Part shown: positions 12,130 to 23,537 of the stretch, piece after piece
Numbering within the stretch: position 1 is the stretch's first letter
Layout: every line of letters starts with the position of its first letter
NCBI GenBank assembly: GCA_022592445.1
Contig: JABYQR010000015.1
Location: 62,001 to 126,000, forward strand
Direction: 5' to 3'
From: Cytidiella melzeri
Lineage: Eukaryota; Basidiomycota; Agaricomycetes; Polyporales; Irpicaceae
DNA: 64,000 nt
Position numbers and translations under genes: made by a program
Notes under the pieces: model-generated
The model's database searches: none
What the model saw: only the letters and a program-made list of their open reading frames with translations
What the model was told of the DNA's origin: nothing

Positions 12130-13850
12130 GCATTTTTGACGAGGAGAACAGTTTTACGGATATGTACCGTGCAGAGACCAGCAACATCTGCTTGAAAACA
12201 GAACTCCGGAAATATCAGATCCACTACCAGAGCTTAGTTTAGTCTCACCACCAGTTATTCCTGAAATCCCCGTTGCTGTTCCCACCACACCGGAAATTCC
12301 ACTGGTAATTACCAATGTACCAACCACTACTCCATTTATCTCCACACCTGTCATAATGGCAACGCCTGCAATAGACCCTGCTTTAATTGCTGCAATCACA
12401 GTTGCAGTCATAGCCGCAATGCAGGCACAACCGGCTGCCCAAGTCACTGTTCACAACAGCTAAACCTGAAAAGTACAAGGGCAAACATGGTCGTAACCTG
12501 GAACAATTTCTGTCTCAGTGTGAGGCATATTGGGTGACTGCTGGAGTCACTGACAAACAGACCAGAGTTCTGATGGCAATCTACCGTTTCTCTGAAAGAG
12601 TGGCCCAATGGGCTATTCCTGTTACAGATCATATGGCTGACCACAACGGCATGCTACCAGCCAATCTTGACACTTGGGCAAAATTCAGAACTGAGCTCAA
12701 GAAGTACTTCAGCAACACAACGCCCAAATACACAGCCATTGGCAAACTGAAAAAACTCTGCAGGGCTGAGAAAAAGGAGAAGAACATTTGTGACATAGGG
12801 AAATATGTCACCAATTTCCAATCCTATGTAGGTTGCATCTCTGATCTAAGCAAAAAAAACCAAGGACATCTGTTTTATCAAGGGTCTCCCAAAGTATATC
12901 TATGGTTGATTGGTGACAGCCAAAGCCCTGCCAACAAACTACCAGTGTTGGATCGATAGATTTCTCAAGATGGCAGCTGTGTATGCTCACATCCGGGAGA
13001 CAACAGAGAAAAAGATACCCTTCATGCCTTTGTCAACTGTGTCGAGACCCAGCATGTGTCAACCCCAATTTACTCTGGTTCCTCACCCTTCCAATGGTCC
13101 TGTTCCCATGGAGGTTGATCCATCCAAAATGCAGCAAGGTTGGCAGTGCTACAACTGCCAAGAACTCACGACAGACCTGGGTCACATTGCATGTACGTGT
13201 ATAAAACCTGCAGTCCCTCGTCTACCTCCTCAAGGAGCACATGTGGCTGCTACTTACACAGAGGCCTCGTTGTCCAAAGCTGAAGGAAAGAAGCCAAAAC
13301 AACAGGAGAGTCAGGTCCCTCAGGAGTGTCTGAAGTAGCGCTCAGCACAGTACTTGGAGAGTTGGAGAAGTTGAGGGCAGAGAGCGCCAACCTCAAGATG
13401 AGACTTGAGGAGGTGTTTTGATTTGGGCTGTGAGCCGAGCTGCGCAAGCATGCCCCTTGCGTATACCATGTAATAATACATTTTCCCTACTCGCATCTAA
13501 TTTCTTAGAGACTGGTTCTGAACCCAAACATTTTCACATACCTATCACAGTCTTAGGAGTGTGGAGGTCTAAGGAAGTTGCAGCAATGATTGATAGTGGA
13601 TTCTCAACACTATTCATTCAAAAAATGGTTTGTTTCAGAGCACAATATCAGAACCCGGAAGTTAAAACAACCAATTTCAGTGTACAACATAGACAGAACC
13701 CCACATCAAGATGGGGCCATTGATGAAGTTGCCATCCTTGATATGAGGATAGGAGACCACAAGGAGAGAACCATTTTTACGCTTGCCGACATCAGACCAG
13801 AAGATGTAATCATAGGAATCAATTGGTTGCAGTACCATTTGTACCTTATA
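12130..13850 (+). pseudogene. Ty3/gypsy gag-protease relic
   Basis: Successive plus-strand fragments in different frames form a gag and protease. They are a Pro/Thr-rich N terminus (12190-12460), a retrotransposon gag core (about 12460-12960), and a zinc-knuckle region with MEVDPSK followed by CYNCQE...GHIACTC (13100-13200). A retropepsin follows with AMIDSGFS (about 13580) and a C-terminal GINWLQYH (about 13815-13840). Stops and frameshifts separate the parts, and nothing resembling reverse transcriptase follows. The sequence is unlike the gypsy element at 1-7409, so it is a second family. No LTRs could be paired. Confidence 0.75.
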
Positions 13851-14217
13851 GGGGATTTTAGGTCCTTATTTTGTTTTGTTAGGACATGTCTACCAGATGT
13901 ACAGGGGGTGGGGGTTGCTGCATCCATCCACTGAGTAAGATGACAGTATATATGAAAAGAGTTTCAGCAAGCTCAGGATGATGAGTCTATAAGCAGAATT
14001 GCAGGGCATTGTGTAGAAACATCAGAAAAGCAAAAAAGAAATGTGGTTGGGAGAAATCTTCCAAAATATAATCAGCCTGCAGTAAATGATACAGATGGGC
14101 TAGCCTGTAGATAATCTACCACAGCCATCTAGAATGTATTAAAGATGCTTAGAATCAATTTTTAGATGTTTCAGAAAGCCAAAAATGCAGCCACTTGCTA
14201 TATATGTCTACACCTTG

Positions 14218-14580
14218 ACAGCCTGGAGGCTAGTGCTACATATCATCTATGCCAATGGCCTCTCATTGTGTGTCACAATATGCATGCTCTTCTTCCTTCC
14301 TCCACAAACTCCAAAAACTACATGGCAGTCAGACCAAGTACAGTGCTGACCTGCAAAGCACTGGTCTTTTTCTTGCTTTTTAGGCATTTTGAATATAGAA
14401 AAATATTGGTACTGCTGGGGGAATACTGGATGGAAACTTCTATACGATAGCACTTGAATGGTAGTATTGAAGGTCAAGCTAGGAACAGTGCTTTGGAGAA
14501 CAGGAGGAGGACATGCATATTTTGACACATACAGACAGGCCATTGACATAGATGATATATAGCACTAGCCTCCAGGCTGT
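14218..14580. mobile_element. MITE-like element with terminal inverted repeats
   Basis: The ends are a perfect inverted repeat of about 21 bp beginning ACAGCCTGGAGGC, extending imperfectly to about 85 bp (14218-14303 against 14495-14580). The 363-bp element has no coding capacity. No convincing target-site duplication was found, so the superfamily is unassigned. Confidence 0.7.
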
Positions 14581-15918
14581 AGAACATTCTCAATTGTGCT
14601 CAATTAATTCATCAATGTGTAACCAAGTATACATTACACTGGCTCACATGAAGTAAAAGTTTCTCAATCACTGAGCACCTCTTTCAGCCTTCCAACACTC
14701 TGCCAACTCTACAGTCCCAATCCATTTATCTAACAGGTGTTATGAATGGTCTTCACACTTTACTATTATCATTTTTTACCATAATAGTAACAAGCCATTT
14801 CTTTACTTTATGTTGACAATCCAACTTGTCCTTCCCCCATCATTCCCAATCTCTTGTCATTTTGGTTCAACACGGACTATCATGTCATTGACTTCCCCTT
14901 CTTACTTCTTGTTACTTCAGACCTAATTCCAATTGTTTACTGTTGCCTTGGTTCCACCCTCGGCCTTTCCATACCTCTGTTACTGTTCTGACACGGAGAC
15001 AAGGCTCGACGTGACAAACAGGGACACAAAGTGGATGACGACGAAGTGGTGGTGGTAGGCGTGAAGCTCAATACTCTCACCAGCTATAAACCTTATGCAG
15101 ATGTCTAGCCCAGTAAAGACCAAGTTAGTATTGTGACTACCAGCTATGTAGTACAAGAGGGAGTTGCTTACCTAGCCCAGTAAAGACCAAGAGGTCGAGA
15201 TGGGGGGCTAGGAGCGTACATGTAGCAGTATGTATAGACTTCAGGGACCTGCGCACAGACCATGTTGAGGGCAAGCTTTGCAAGAAGCCGTGTGAACAAA
15301 GAACAAAAGAACTACCTAAAGGAGAACAATAGCTATTGTCTAGACCTTGCCAAGAACTCTACTCGTGAGAGAATCTATCTAAAAGGAGACCAACTATTGT
15401 ATTCCATTCCCACACCTGTGAGAACATCCTTCCATAAAGAGAACAATAAGGAAAGAACAAAAGGAGTCCATGTGGACATCATTTATGACATCAAACCCTA
15501 GCTATGGGCTGAGCCATGTGGTTGTAGCCATGTGGTCTTACTTAAGCTAAGTCACATGCCAGTGTGACGTAATAGCAAGTAATGTGACCGTGTGGAGCAT
15601 CTAAGCCACGTGATACGGGCGCTTAATAGACGTGCAAAGGTGTTTGTGCAGAGAGAGTTGCAACTTGAGCTGCAGCCCGGAGTTTTACAGATAAAAACAA
15701 GAGGTAAATTGCGAAAATTAAGGGCTAGTCGGGCCATCCACGACATGTTCCAACAGGTCCAACCCCGTCTATCCCCTATTTGAGTCTAACCTCATTTATC
15801 CCCTGTTTTGGGTCCAACCCCTTTTCTATTGTTCTTTGGCTCATGGTCTATCTTTCTATTCTCCCTTGTTCTCGCACCTTGACGGTCTTTTCTCCCATTG
15901 GCTTGCCAAAGTAGCTAT
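14581..15918. other. Non-coding region left of the copia element
   Basis: No gene is supported. A 19-bp direct repeat (TAGCCCAGTAAAGACCAAG) occurs at 15106 and 15173. An open frame at 15262-15501 has no recognisable features. Confidence 0.5.
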
Positions 15919-16090
15919 TGTTAGAAGGCTATGAAAGTAGTGGAGAGCGTTGAGAGAGCGAGTCTGAGAGGGATCACACAGTGGGAGTTGGGGATCAAAA
16001 GTGCGTTTTTTTTGCATTGATCAGTTTTAGTCTTATATACGGTAACTACAGCGCCCGTACGTTGAGCGTCTAATTTAATATAGTCGAACA
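15919..16090 (-). repeat. 3' LTR of the copia element
   Basis: 172 bp, TG...CA ends, identical to 20924-21095 including an 8-T run. The purine-rich plus-strand primer tract abuts it at about 16091-16100 on the element's coding strand. Confidence 0.95.
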
Positions 16091-16097
16091 CTCCCCT

Positions 16098-19000
16098 TCA
16101 AGCACGAATATGAAGTAGTTCATTGAAGTGCTTGAGTTTTTCGAGAGGTAGTGCTTTAGTAAGTGTATCAGCACGTTGATCGTTAGAAGATATGTGATGA
16201 ATAGTTATATACTTCTTGAGTACACGATCGCTGATGAAATTCTTACGAATCTCGAAGTGTTTAGTTCGTTGCAAATGTTGCTCGTCAGGTGAGCTAACAA
16301 TGGCAATAGTTGATGCACTGTCAGTATACATTTTGACAGGGTCCATAGTAGAGTTAAGTAGTTCGTCAATGAGTGCTTTTAGATATATAGCTTCAGTTGA
16401 CGCATGCGCTAAGGCATATAATTCGGCTTCGGTGACCGATAGTGTTACTAGTGAACCACGCTTACTTGACCAAGAGATAAGCGAGTCATTATATGTGAAG
16501 GTGTAGCCCATTATTGGTTTATTGCTGTATGTAGTCATACCGTCAGAATCAGCGTATCCGACAAGTGAAGTATTAGTAGTAATTGCTTGGTTTCCTAGGA
16601 CAAGCCAGTAATCGCACGTTCCCTTCAAGTATAGGTAACACTGTTTAGCTGCAGCGAAGTGTTCCTTAGAAGGGTCAGCTAAGTATCGTGCAAGTTGACC
16701 AGTGCAGTATGCAACGTCTGGTCGAGTACAGTCAGCAACGTATCGTAAACCACCGACTAAAGACATGTATTGTTTAATAGCGTCAGCGTCCTGACGAGGT
16801 TCTTTCGAGTCACGGGGGGCTAAGTTGTGCTCGTGTATCATAGGCGTACGGCGTGTATGATCGTGGTCAAAGTTGTTTCGTTTAAGTATAGTTTGGATAT
16901 AATCGCGTTGACAAAGCTTGATAACACCAGAGGCTTTGTCGTAATCGATTTCCATGCCAAGCATCCAGTGGATAGTGCCACCGTTTGTTACCTCGACATG
17001 TTGTCTAAGTGCTATCTCAAATTGTTCAGCGACGACAGAAGTGATAGTACAGAGAGTAATATCGTCGACATGAACAGCGAGTATAAGTATTAGTTTTTCT
17101 CCCCTATAAAGGTAGAAGACAGCGTTATCATAGTCTGAACGCTTAAGTCCAAGTTGGAAAAGTATATCGCATAGTACCTTGTACCAGCGACGTCCGGCTT
17201 GTTTAAGGCCATAGATAGTTTTGCGTAATTTAAGTACCCAGCCCTTAGGCAAGTTGGGCAGTAAGTCGCCAGGCGGCGGACGAAGATAAAGATCTTCATC
17301 ATCGTTAATTTTACCGTATAAGTAAGCAGACTTAACGTTGAGTTGGTTAATCTCGAAGTGTAGTGAAGCTGCAAGTGTGAGTATGAGTCGCATAGAACTC
17401 ATGCGCGCGACTGGAGCGAATAAGTCGTTTGCATAGTAATCAATACCATCGCGCTGAGAGTATCCTTGCGCAACAAGTCTTGACTTGAGTTTAGTAACTT
17501 TGCCATGTTCGTACTTAGTCTTGTAGACGAAGCGAGAACCAGTAATGTTGGCATTTGGCGGCGGGATACAGTATTCCCAAGTGCCGAGTTGTTCGAGTGT
17601 ATCAACCTCAAGTTTCATAGACTTAAACCAATCGTCTTTGAGAGGGTGATTAAGTACATCTTTGAAAGTGACAGGGTCACCGACGTCCTCAGCATAGTAA
17701 GCGTTAAACTCAGTTAAGTAGAAAGCAATGTTAGTGTCTACTTCGTCGTAGTTTAGTCCACGAGCTTTACGCGATAGTTGAGGAGTTCTGTTGGAACGCC
17801 TTGGACCAGTAGGGTCAGGCTCGTCGATTTCCATTGGTTCTATGTGAGGGTTGTCCTCAAGTTCAAGTTGTTTTTCAGTAGTAAGTTTTTCAACATTTGG
17901 TTCTTTCTCCCCTTCAATTTGTATCGTAGAGTCAACGAATTGCAAGTTACGTTCAACTCCAACACGTTGTCCGAAGTAAACGTAGTGACCTTTAGAGTGT
18001 TCAGCAAAGCCTATCCAGACTCCCCTTTTACCCTTAGATGCTAGTTTATTTGTGCGATATTCGTCGTATACAATGCACGGCTGACCGAAGACTTGAAGTC
18101 CATCAAGGTTAGCGTCTGTGCCATATCGCTTAAAGTAAGGAGTTTTGTAGTTAAGTATAGTACGAGGAGAACGATTGTACACATACATCGCGTATAATGC
18201 AGCGTACCACCATAGTCGATTTGGTAAAGATGCAGTATGCAGGTTTACTCGAATCAAGTTCATAATAGTTTGATGTACACGCTCAGCAACACCGTTTTGC
18301 TGAGGAGTATCATGTACAGTAAGACGTAGTATAGTTCCTTGAGTTTTCAAGTAAGCAGTCATAGCTTTACTGGTAAAGACACCGTCGTTATCGGCTTGAA
18401 GTATCTTGACACGAATACCATATTGCGTCAAAAGTTCAGTAGAGAAAATGACCCATTGAGTATAGGCGTCATCTTTAGTAACTAGTGGTGCAAGTACTAA
18501 CCATCTAGTAGCATCGTCGACGATAGTCAACCAGTATTTGTGTTTACCAGTAATCGACGCTGTGGGTAGAGGCCCAAAGATGTCGATATGAAAGTGATCT
18601 CCGAAAGCTTCAGCTAATGATGAAGAACGAAGTTTGGGTACAGTATTGCGATGGATATTGTTAAGTAAACAATCCTCGCACGGAGTTTCAGTATGGTCAG
18701 TTATATGATCAGTGATGATTGACGAAGTTTGAAGTAGTTTCTTGATCATGAAGTAACTGAGATGACCGAGTTTTTTATGTAGTTCAAGTAAAGTAATGCC
18801 AGTTCTATGCACGCTTGCTAAAGAAGTCACTCGAGTTGATGATAGCGTGTATAAATCATTTGATTTTCTAACAACAGCCACACAAGTCGAGTTCGAGTCG
18901 TATATAGTACAAAGATTGTGATAAAAAGTAAAACGATAATCAGAGTCCAATTTTCCAACGCTGATTAAAGTAAAAGGTAGAGTTGAGTTGAAGTAGACGT

Positions 19001-20828
19001 TCTTTAGCAGGAGTTCAGTAAGCTTACCACTTTCCTGTTCCACCTCGAGTACCATTTCACCAGCGAGTTTCAAAACTAGTTGTTCTGAGTTGGCAACAGT
19101 CAGTACGATAGTTGGTACGGAGTGGACATTGAAAAGTAAGTCTCGATACGGCGTACAGTGTATAGTCGCGCCAGTATCAAGAATATGTACCGACTCGTCT
19201 GTTGACGAAGTCGCATACAGCGGAAGTAGAGTATGAAAAGTGGTAGTAGTAAGTGAAGTACTTACGTGCATAGTGACGTCAGACTCAGAGAGAGCCGACA
19301 CCCACGCGCTCTGGTTGCGACGAGGAGTAGTTGTCGACGGACCAGCAACAGCAGCGGCGGCAGTGGCAGCTTTGCCCTTGGCACCAGCAGCAACAGACTT
19401 CCGGGTGATACCCTTCCTCTTCATCGCCTCCTTGGACTTCTCTGTCCAGGGCGAAGGGCAAGTAGGCATCGTGTGGCCTGTCTCGTTGCAGTTGTAACAC
19501 TTCATCTTTGAAGTGTCACGAACGGACTTCTCCTTCGAGTAAGGAGCAGCGGCCGCACGAGCGGAGGAAGTGGCTTTCGCCGGACGTTCGACACGTTTGT
19601 CGACTGCTGGCGACGCGGCGAATGAACCACCAGCGGGCCTATCGCGAGGAACGAGGGTTGACGAACCCTTGGACCGAGAGCGGTCAAGTGGATGAGCGAG
19701 TCGCCAACTATGAAAGTCGCGGCGGAGCTCGACGCTCAGAGAAATGGGATTGTAGTCGTACTTCTCGCCCGCGGGAGTACGGGAACGCATGCCAGCCTCG
19801 TAGCTAGCGCGAGTATGCGCATAGGCGGGGGGAATGATGCCGACGAGGGCGGAGTAGAAGATGTGTTGGGGGAATTCGATACCCTTGGACAGAATCTTCG
19901 AGTACAAGTTGTGCGCGTCGTCGAGTAGTTTGTCCATTTTGTGGACAGGACGGCGGAGGGAGAAAAGTTGGAAGATTTCGTTCGCGTCCGACATAGTGGA
20001 AGTCGGCTCGAACCGTTCGGAGAGTTTCTCCATGAGTCTGTGCGGCGCGGTCTCGTTGAGATAGTTGGCCATCACAGAGTCTGCGATGTGTCCAGCCAGG
20101 ACGTTGAAGACGGCCCGTTGGACCTCTTGAGGAATGGTAAGACCACCCCTGTAGCTATAGAAGTCGACGATGGTCGACATCGCAGTATCGACGCGGAATT
20201 TCCACATCGGCCAGGTATCAGGACCTGTAAGTTTGCCAACGTCTGCGAAGGCTTTGTGGACGTCGCTAAGCGACATAGTATACTCCACGTCGTGCTTTGG
20301 AGGCACGGAAAGGAGGGACGACACTGCTCGCGCAGAGTCAGTGGGGCCAGATGGCGAGGGGGACGGTGCACGACGGGCTCTGGGCAGTTTGCCCCTTCGC
20401 CTTTCGTGCGCCTCGTCGTCGTCCATAGGATCGTCACTATTGTCCGACGATGGCTTAGTGGTGTGACGACGGGCGAAGTCGTCGCGGAGTGTGTCGAAAG
20501 GAGTGCGACGGCGATCAGAGGGAGGAGCTGAGACTCGACGTGATGCCGTGTTGCGGGCAGTGGGATGGTCGACGACGGCAGAGGTAGAAGCGACGTTGGG
20601 AGCGTCGTCGGAAGGTGCAGGCCCTGGGGTAACAGCGCGAGAAGCGGAAGACATTGTTGGTTGTTGAAGAGGGGTAGGAGCAGGAGGAGGAGTAGGAGTA
20701 GGAGTGAAGACCGGGGTACGTCTCCTGCGAGTTGTACGAGGGATAGTGCCTCGAAGAAAGTCGGTTTGTTTTCGTTCGCGCGTAGAACGACGAGGTTGAG
20801 GCTGATCAGTAGGATCAGAGCTCATCAA
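16098..20828 (-). CDS. Copia gag-pol polyprotein
   Basis: The single 1576-residue frame carries a basic N terminus and a UBN2-type gag. A CCHC knuckle (CYNCNETGHTMPTC) lies near residue 442 and an aspartic protease with LDTGAT near 550. A GAG-pre-integrase region precedes an integrase with all three acidic residues in context: DIFGPLP near 746, ADNDGVF near 814 and AERVH near 846. Reverse transcriptase carries HVDD near 1254, a variant of the usual YVDD, and RNase H follows to the C terminus. The order protease-integrase-RT-RNase H defines Ty1/copia. The frame has no stop or shift and ends just before the 3' LTR. All parts needed for transposition appear present. Confidence 0.95.
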   Translation of the reverse strand: MMSSDPTDQPQPRRSTRERKQTDFLRGTIPRTTRRRRTPVFTPTPTPPPAPTPLQQPTMSSASRAVTPGPAPSDDAPNVASTSAVVDHPTARNTASRRVSAPPSDRRRTPFDTLRDDFARRHTTKPSSDNSDDPMDDDEAHERRRGKLPRARRAPSPSPSGPTDSARAVSSLLSVPPKHDVEYTMSLSDVHKAFADVGKLTGPDTWPMWKFRVDTAMSTIVDFYSYRGGLTIPQEVQRAVFNVLAGHIADSVMANYLNETAPHRLMEKLSERFEPTSTMSDANEIFQLFSLRRPVHKMDKLLDDAHNLYSKILSKGIEFPQHIFYSALVGIIPPAYAHTRASYEAGMRSRTPAGEKYDYNPISLSVELRRDFHSWRLAHPLDRSRSKGSSTLVPRDRPAGGSFAASPAVDKRVERPAKATSSARAAAAPYSKEKSVRDTSKMKCYNCNETGHTMPTCPSPWTEKSKEAMKRKGITRKSVAAGAKGKAATAAAAVAGPSTTTPRRNQSAWVSALSESDVTMHVSTSLTTTTFHTLLPLYATSSTDESVHILDTGATIHCTPYRDLLFNVHSVPTIVLTVANSEQLVLKLAGEMVLEVEQESGKLTELLLKNVYFNSTLPFTLISVGKLDSDYRFTFYHNLCTIYDSNSTCVAVVRKSNDLYTLSSTRVTSLASVHRTGITLLELHKKLGHLSYFMIKKLLQTSSIITDHITDHTETPCEDCLLNNIHRNTVPKLRSSSLAEAFGDHFHIDIFGPLPTASITGKHKYWLTIVDDATRWLVLAPLVTKDDAYTQWVIFSTELLTQYGIRVKILQADNDGVFTSKAMTAYLKTQGTILRLTVHDTPQQNGVAERVHQTIMNLIRVNLHTASLPNRLWWYAALYAMYVYNRSPRTILNYKTPYFKRYGTDANLDGLQVFGQPCIVYDEYRTNKLASKGKRGVWIGFAEHSKGHYVYFGQRVGVERNLQFVDSTIQIEGEKEPNVEKLTTEKQLELEDNPHIEPMEIDEPDPTGPRRSNRTPQLSRKARGLNYDEVDTNIAFYLTEFNAYYAEDVGDPVTFKDVLNHPLKDDWFKSMKLEVDTLEQLGTWEYCIPPPNANITGSRFVYKTKYEHGKVTKLKSRLVAQGYSQRDGIDYYANDLFAPVARMSSMRLILTLAASLHFEINQLNVKSAYLYGKINDDEDLYLRPPPGDLLPNLPKGWVLKLRKTIYGLKQAGRRWYKVLCDILFQLGLKRSDYDNAVFYLYRGEKLILILAVHVDDITLCTITSVVAEQFEIALRQHVEVTNGGTIHWMLGMEIDYDKASGVIKLCQRDYIQTILKRNNFDHDHTRRTPMIHEHNLAPRDSKEPRQDADAIKQYMSLVGGLRYVADCTRPDVAYCTGQLARYLADPSKEHFAAAKQCYLYLKGTCDYWLVLGNQAITTNTSLVGYADSDGMTTYSNKPIMGYTFTYNDSLISWSSKRGSLVTLSVTEAELYALAHASTEAIYLKALIDELLNSTMDPVKMYTDSASTIAIVSSPDEQHLQRTKHFEIRKNFISDRVLKKYITIHHISSNDQRADTLTKALPLEKLKHFNELLHIRA

Positions 20829-20910
20829 CTAGTGGGCACGCGGCGGATTAACCACCAGCGGGCAGAGAGTGAGTGCAGATAGTAATATGAGTGAGGTAGT
20901 GAGCTTATCC

Positions 20911-20923
20911 GGGGCTCATAACC
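20911..20923 (-). other. Primer-binding site matching an internal initiator-tRNA segment
   Basis: Directly inside the 5' LTR the coding strand reads GGTTATGAGCCCC. This is the complement of the initiator tRNA-Met anticodon stem-loop (GGGCUCAUAACC), not of a tRNA 3' end. Drosophila copia and yeast Ty5 use such half-tRNA primers. The match covers about 12 nt. Confidence 0.75.
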
Positions 20924-21095
20924 TGTTAGAAGGCTATGAAAGTAGTGGAGAGCGTTGAGAGAGCGAGTCTGAGAGGGATCACACAGTGGGAGTTGGGGAT
21001 CAAAAGTGCGTTTTTTTTGCATTGATCAGTTTTAGTCTTATATACGGTAACTACAGCGCCCGTACGTTGAGCGTCTAATTTAATATAGTCGAACA
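20924..21095 (-). repeat. 5' LTR of the copia element
   Basis: 172 bp, identical to 15919-16090. It is followed by the second copy of the GCTAT target duplication. Confidence 0.95.
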
Positions 21096-21100
21096 GCTAT

Positions 21101-21847
21101 TGTTCTCTGTCCATTGTCCTTCCTTTCCATTCCTTTAATTGGTTACCACTATGTCAGACTGGTCCATAAGTAGTTAAGTCAACATGTACAAATAGCTGCT
21201 AGACATGGGGTTAGAACCTCAGTCTATCCACTTCGTATCAATATTCCTTCTATCAAACCATCATCTGTCTGCCACTGTGCTTGACAGCGACTGCGCGGCC
21301 TAGACCATCATTTGACCTTGTGTGTAATCACACCAAGGGGTTCTGACTTGACAACTTGTCTCTTGACAATAGTCGGTCTTAACAGTGACTGGTAACCTTA
21401 CTGTTACAAATTTGACTCAAAAAGTACTATTTCTTTAAACCTGCAGGTCTTGTACTTGCTGCTTGCTGGCCTTGCTAACTAACAACTCAGATTGACTAAG
21501 ATAGCAAAGAGCTATAAAATGGTTGTAACCATGTTATTCTTGATAAAGATAGTGCAAAAACAAATGTTGTGTGCTAACCCATGATACCCTGGGGGCAAAC
21601 TCTCAAAGGGTTACTAATACCTCAACCCCTTTGCACACCCCTTGCCCTCCAAAAGGGTAAGGGTATTCAAGGGTAGGGGTAAGGGTAGTTAGAGCATAGT
21701 GGGGGGTTAACCCTTGCTATTCACTAGAGCCGCTGCATGACAAAATTCAAGTTTGGGCGCCTAAAAATGAAACATTGGTAGAGCTGCGATCCGTGACACC
21801 CACTGGTTTAGCATCATCGGAGGGCCAGCTGTGACCCGTGACACCTG
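21101..21847. other. Non-coding DNA between copia and the monooxygenase
   Basis: No gene is supported. A GGGTA-rich low-complexity stretch lies at about 21655-21695. Confidence 0.5.
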
Positions 21848-23537
21848 CTACGGCTGTAAAAGTACAGTATCGGGAGTCTCCCACTCCTCCTGCCACACCG
21901 TCAGTCGCTTCATCAAATCCGCCCACTGCTCCTCGGTCTCCACACCATCCAACCACTTCTCCTGTGCCCCCTCCTTTTCCACTCTAGCCCAAGCCCGCGC
22001 CAACAGTCGAGAATCCCGCCTCCCAGTGCGCCTCCATTCCTCTACGTACGGTTTGCCGTCATTCGGGAGTTTCCCGCGCTCTTTGAGATAATGCACAAGT
22101 TTGTCTTGGTAATCCTGCGCTTCATGGTCGCCACCTATCATTTTGTGTCCGACGTAGTACGGGTCGAACCCTTGTGTCCGACGCGACTCTTCGCGGCGCA
22201 CGAGGGCTTGCAACATTTTCGTGCGGGAGGGTAATATAGAGGGATCGACGATGGCATGGGTGATGAAGAGTGACTGGGCAATGTCGGAAGGACAGTTTGC
22301 GATGAGTACCGGGAGACCGACGAACGAGAGTGCAGTGGGAGGCAGTTGTGGAGAGAGACTGAAAATGTCTTCGTATAGTGGGAAAATATATCGCGTGTTT
22401 GTCGTCAACGAGCGAGCGGTGGTCGAGTTTGCTTGTGTCTGTGCGTCCGTCACTAGTGCTGGACTTCGCAAGTTGGAATTGGACGGGATACGGGACAGAA
22501 ATGGAACGAGGGACTGGTATCCGGTTGCTAGAATGAGAGAGTCGATAGAAGAGATGCTGGAGCCGTCCGTGAAGACGACGGAATCGCTGATGAAGCGGAG
22601 GATTGGAGGGAGTACTGTAACATTCGCGCCCTCCGGAGGAGCACTGCCTTCATGCAATGACTGATATGTCTTCCATCGCACTATCAGGCAAATATTCTCC
22701 CGGACCAACACAAGGTGGGCTTACTGTTGTCAACGATCCTACTTGCAATGCCGCATCGCGGCCGCTGGCCCCTCCACCAACAATGAGCACCGTGCGATTT
22801 GCATAGCGTTCCGGTTCACGGTAGAATATCGAGTGTAGAATCTCTCTCTTCGGCTTCCCCATAGGAGTGTTCTCAAGCCAATGTTCCTCTCCATCCCAGT
22901 GAGGTATCCGTGGATAATGGTTATGTCCGTTCCCGACAATGAGGTGATCGAAGAACTCGTGTTCGCTTCCAGGCGAAGGCCGGTCACTTCGAGTAACTTC
23001 AATCTCCCACTTACCGGAGGTGGCATTTCCATGCCAGCCCGCCGCAACTACAGTATGGTTCAGGCGAATGTAGCTCGTGAGGTTTAAATGTTCAGCAAAG
23101 TCGACATGGTACCTTTGAAGGTACTCCCAGGAGGGAAACAGCGGAGTATTGGGACGAAACGTGAACCCGGGGTATGTCATTGTGGGATGCGGCGTGTTGG
23201 TATGTAATAGTGGGTACAGAGGAGTTTCTGGCAATGCCGGAGGATGAGGTTCTGCTGGGTCGGCGAGCCATACGCCGCCTACATCGCGGCGCTGTTCGTA
23301 AAGGACAATGTGCCATGTGCAACGGACCTCCTCAGGCAGGTCCAGCAAGGTCTTTAGGATTGCTAGCCCAGCGCTACCTGCACCTACAATGGCAATTGAC
23401 TTTGTGATGTTCTGATGTTCTGAGAGGAGAGGTGCAGCCAGCTCTTTCTGACCAATGACCGGGGACAATGTAGACTCAGCCCATGGTCCATAGGTAAGAG
23501 AGAGCAACGACAGAATGAACTGTGGCAAGTGAACCAT
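21848..23537 (-). CDS. Flavin-containing monooxygenase
   Basis: Two exons (23537-22725 and 22660-21848, intron 64 nt) encode 541 residues. The protein has an N-terminal hydrophobic segment that may be a signal peptide or membrane anchor. An FAD-binding GAGSAGL lies near residue 52, an NADPH-binding GGGASGRD near 255, and the FMO-family LATGY motif is present (ILATGYQ, about 315). These three motifs in order define class B flavin monooxygenases, which oxygenate N, S or carbonyl groups with NADPH and O2. The substrate cannot be told from sequence. Two Asn-x-Ser/Thr sites near the start fit a secretory-pathway or ER location. No biosynthetic partner genes lie beside it. Confidence 0.88.

Larger units (their letters stand above)
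15919..21095 (-). mobile_element. Complete Ty1/copia retrotransposon, apparently intact and recent
   Basis: The 5177-bp element has 172-bp LTRs at both ends that are identical on inspection, begin TG and end CA. It is flanked by the 5-bp duplication GCTAT (15914-15918 and 21096-21100). The coding strand is minus, so the 5' LTR is the right-hand one. One uninterrupted gag-pol frame lies inside. A tRNA-complementary site adjoins the 5' LTR and a purine tract (GAAGGGGAG) adjoins the 3' LTR. Identical LTRs and an open frame indicate a very recent insertion that may be mobile. Confidence 0.95.

Noticed and set aside
19240..19511. Overlapping plus-strand frames within the copia gag region
   Set aside because: They are antisense shadows of a GC-rich, Ala/Ser-coding stretch of the intact copia polyprotein.
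21655..21700. GGGTA-rich stretch as an interstitial telomere repeat
   Set aside because: The motif is irregular and does not form TTAGGG-type tandem units.
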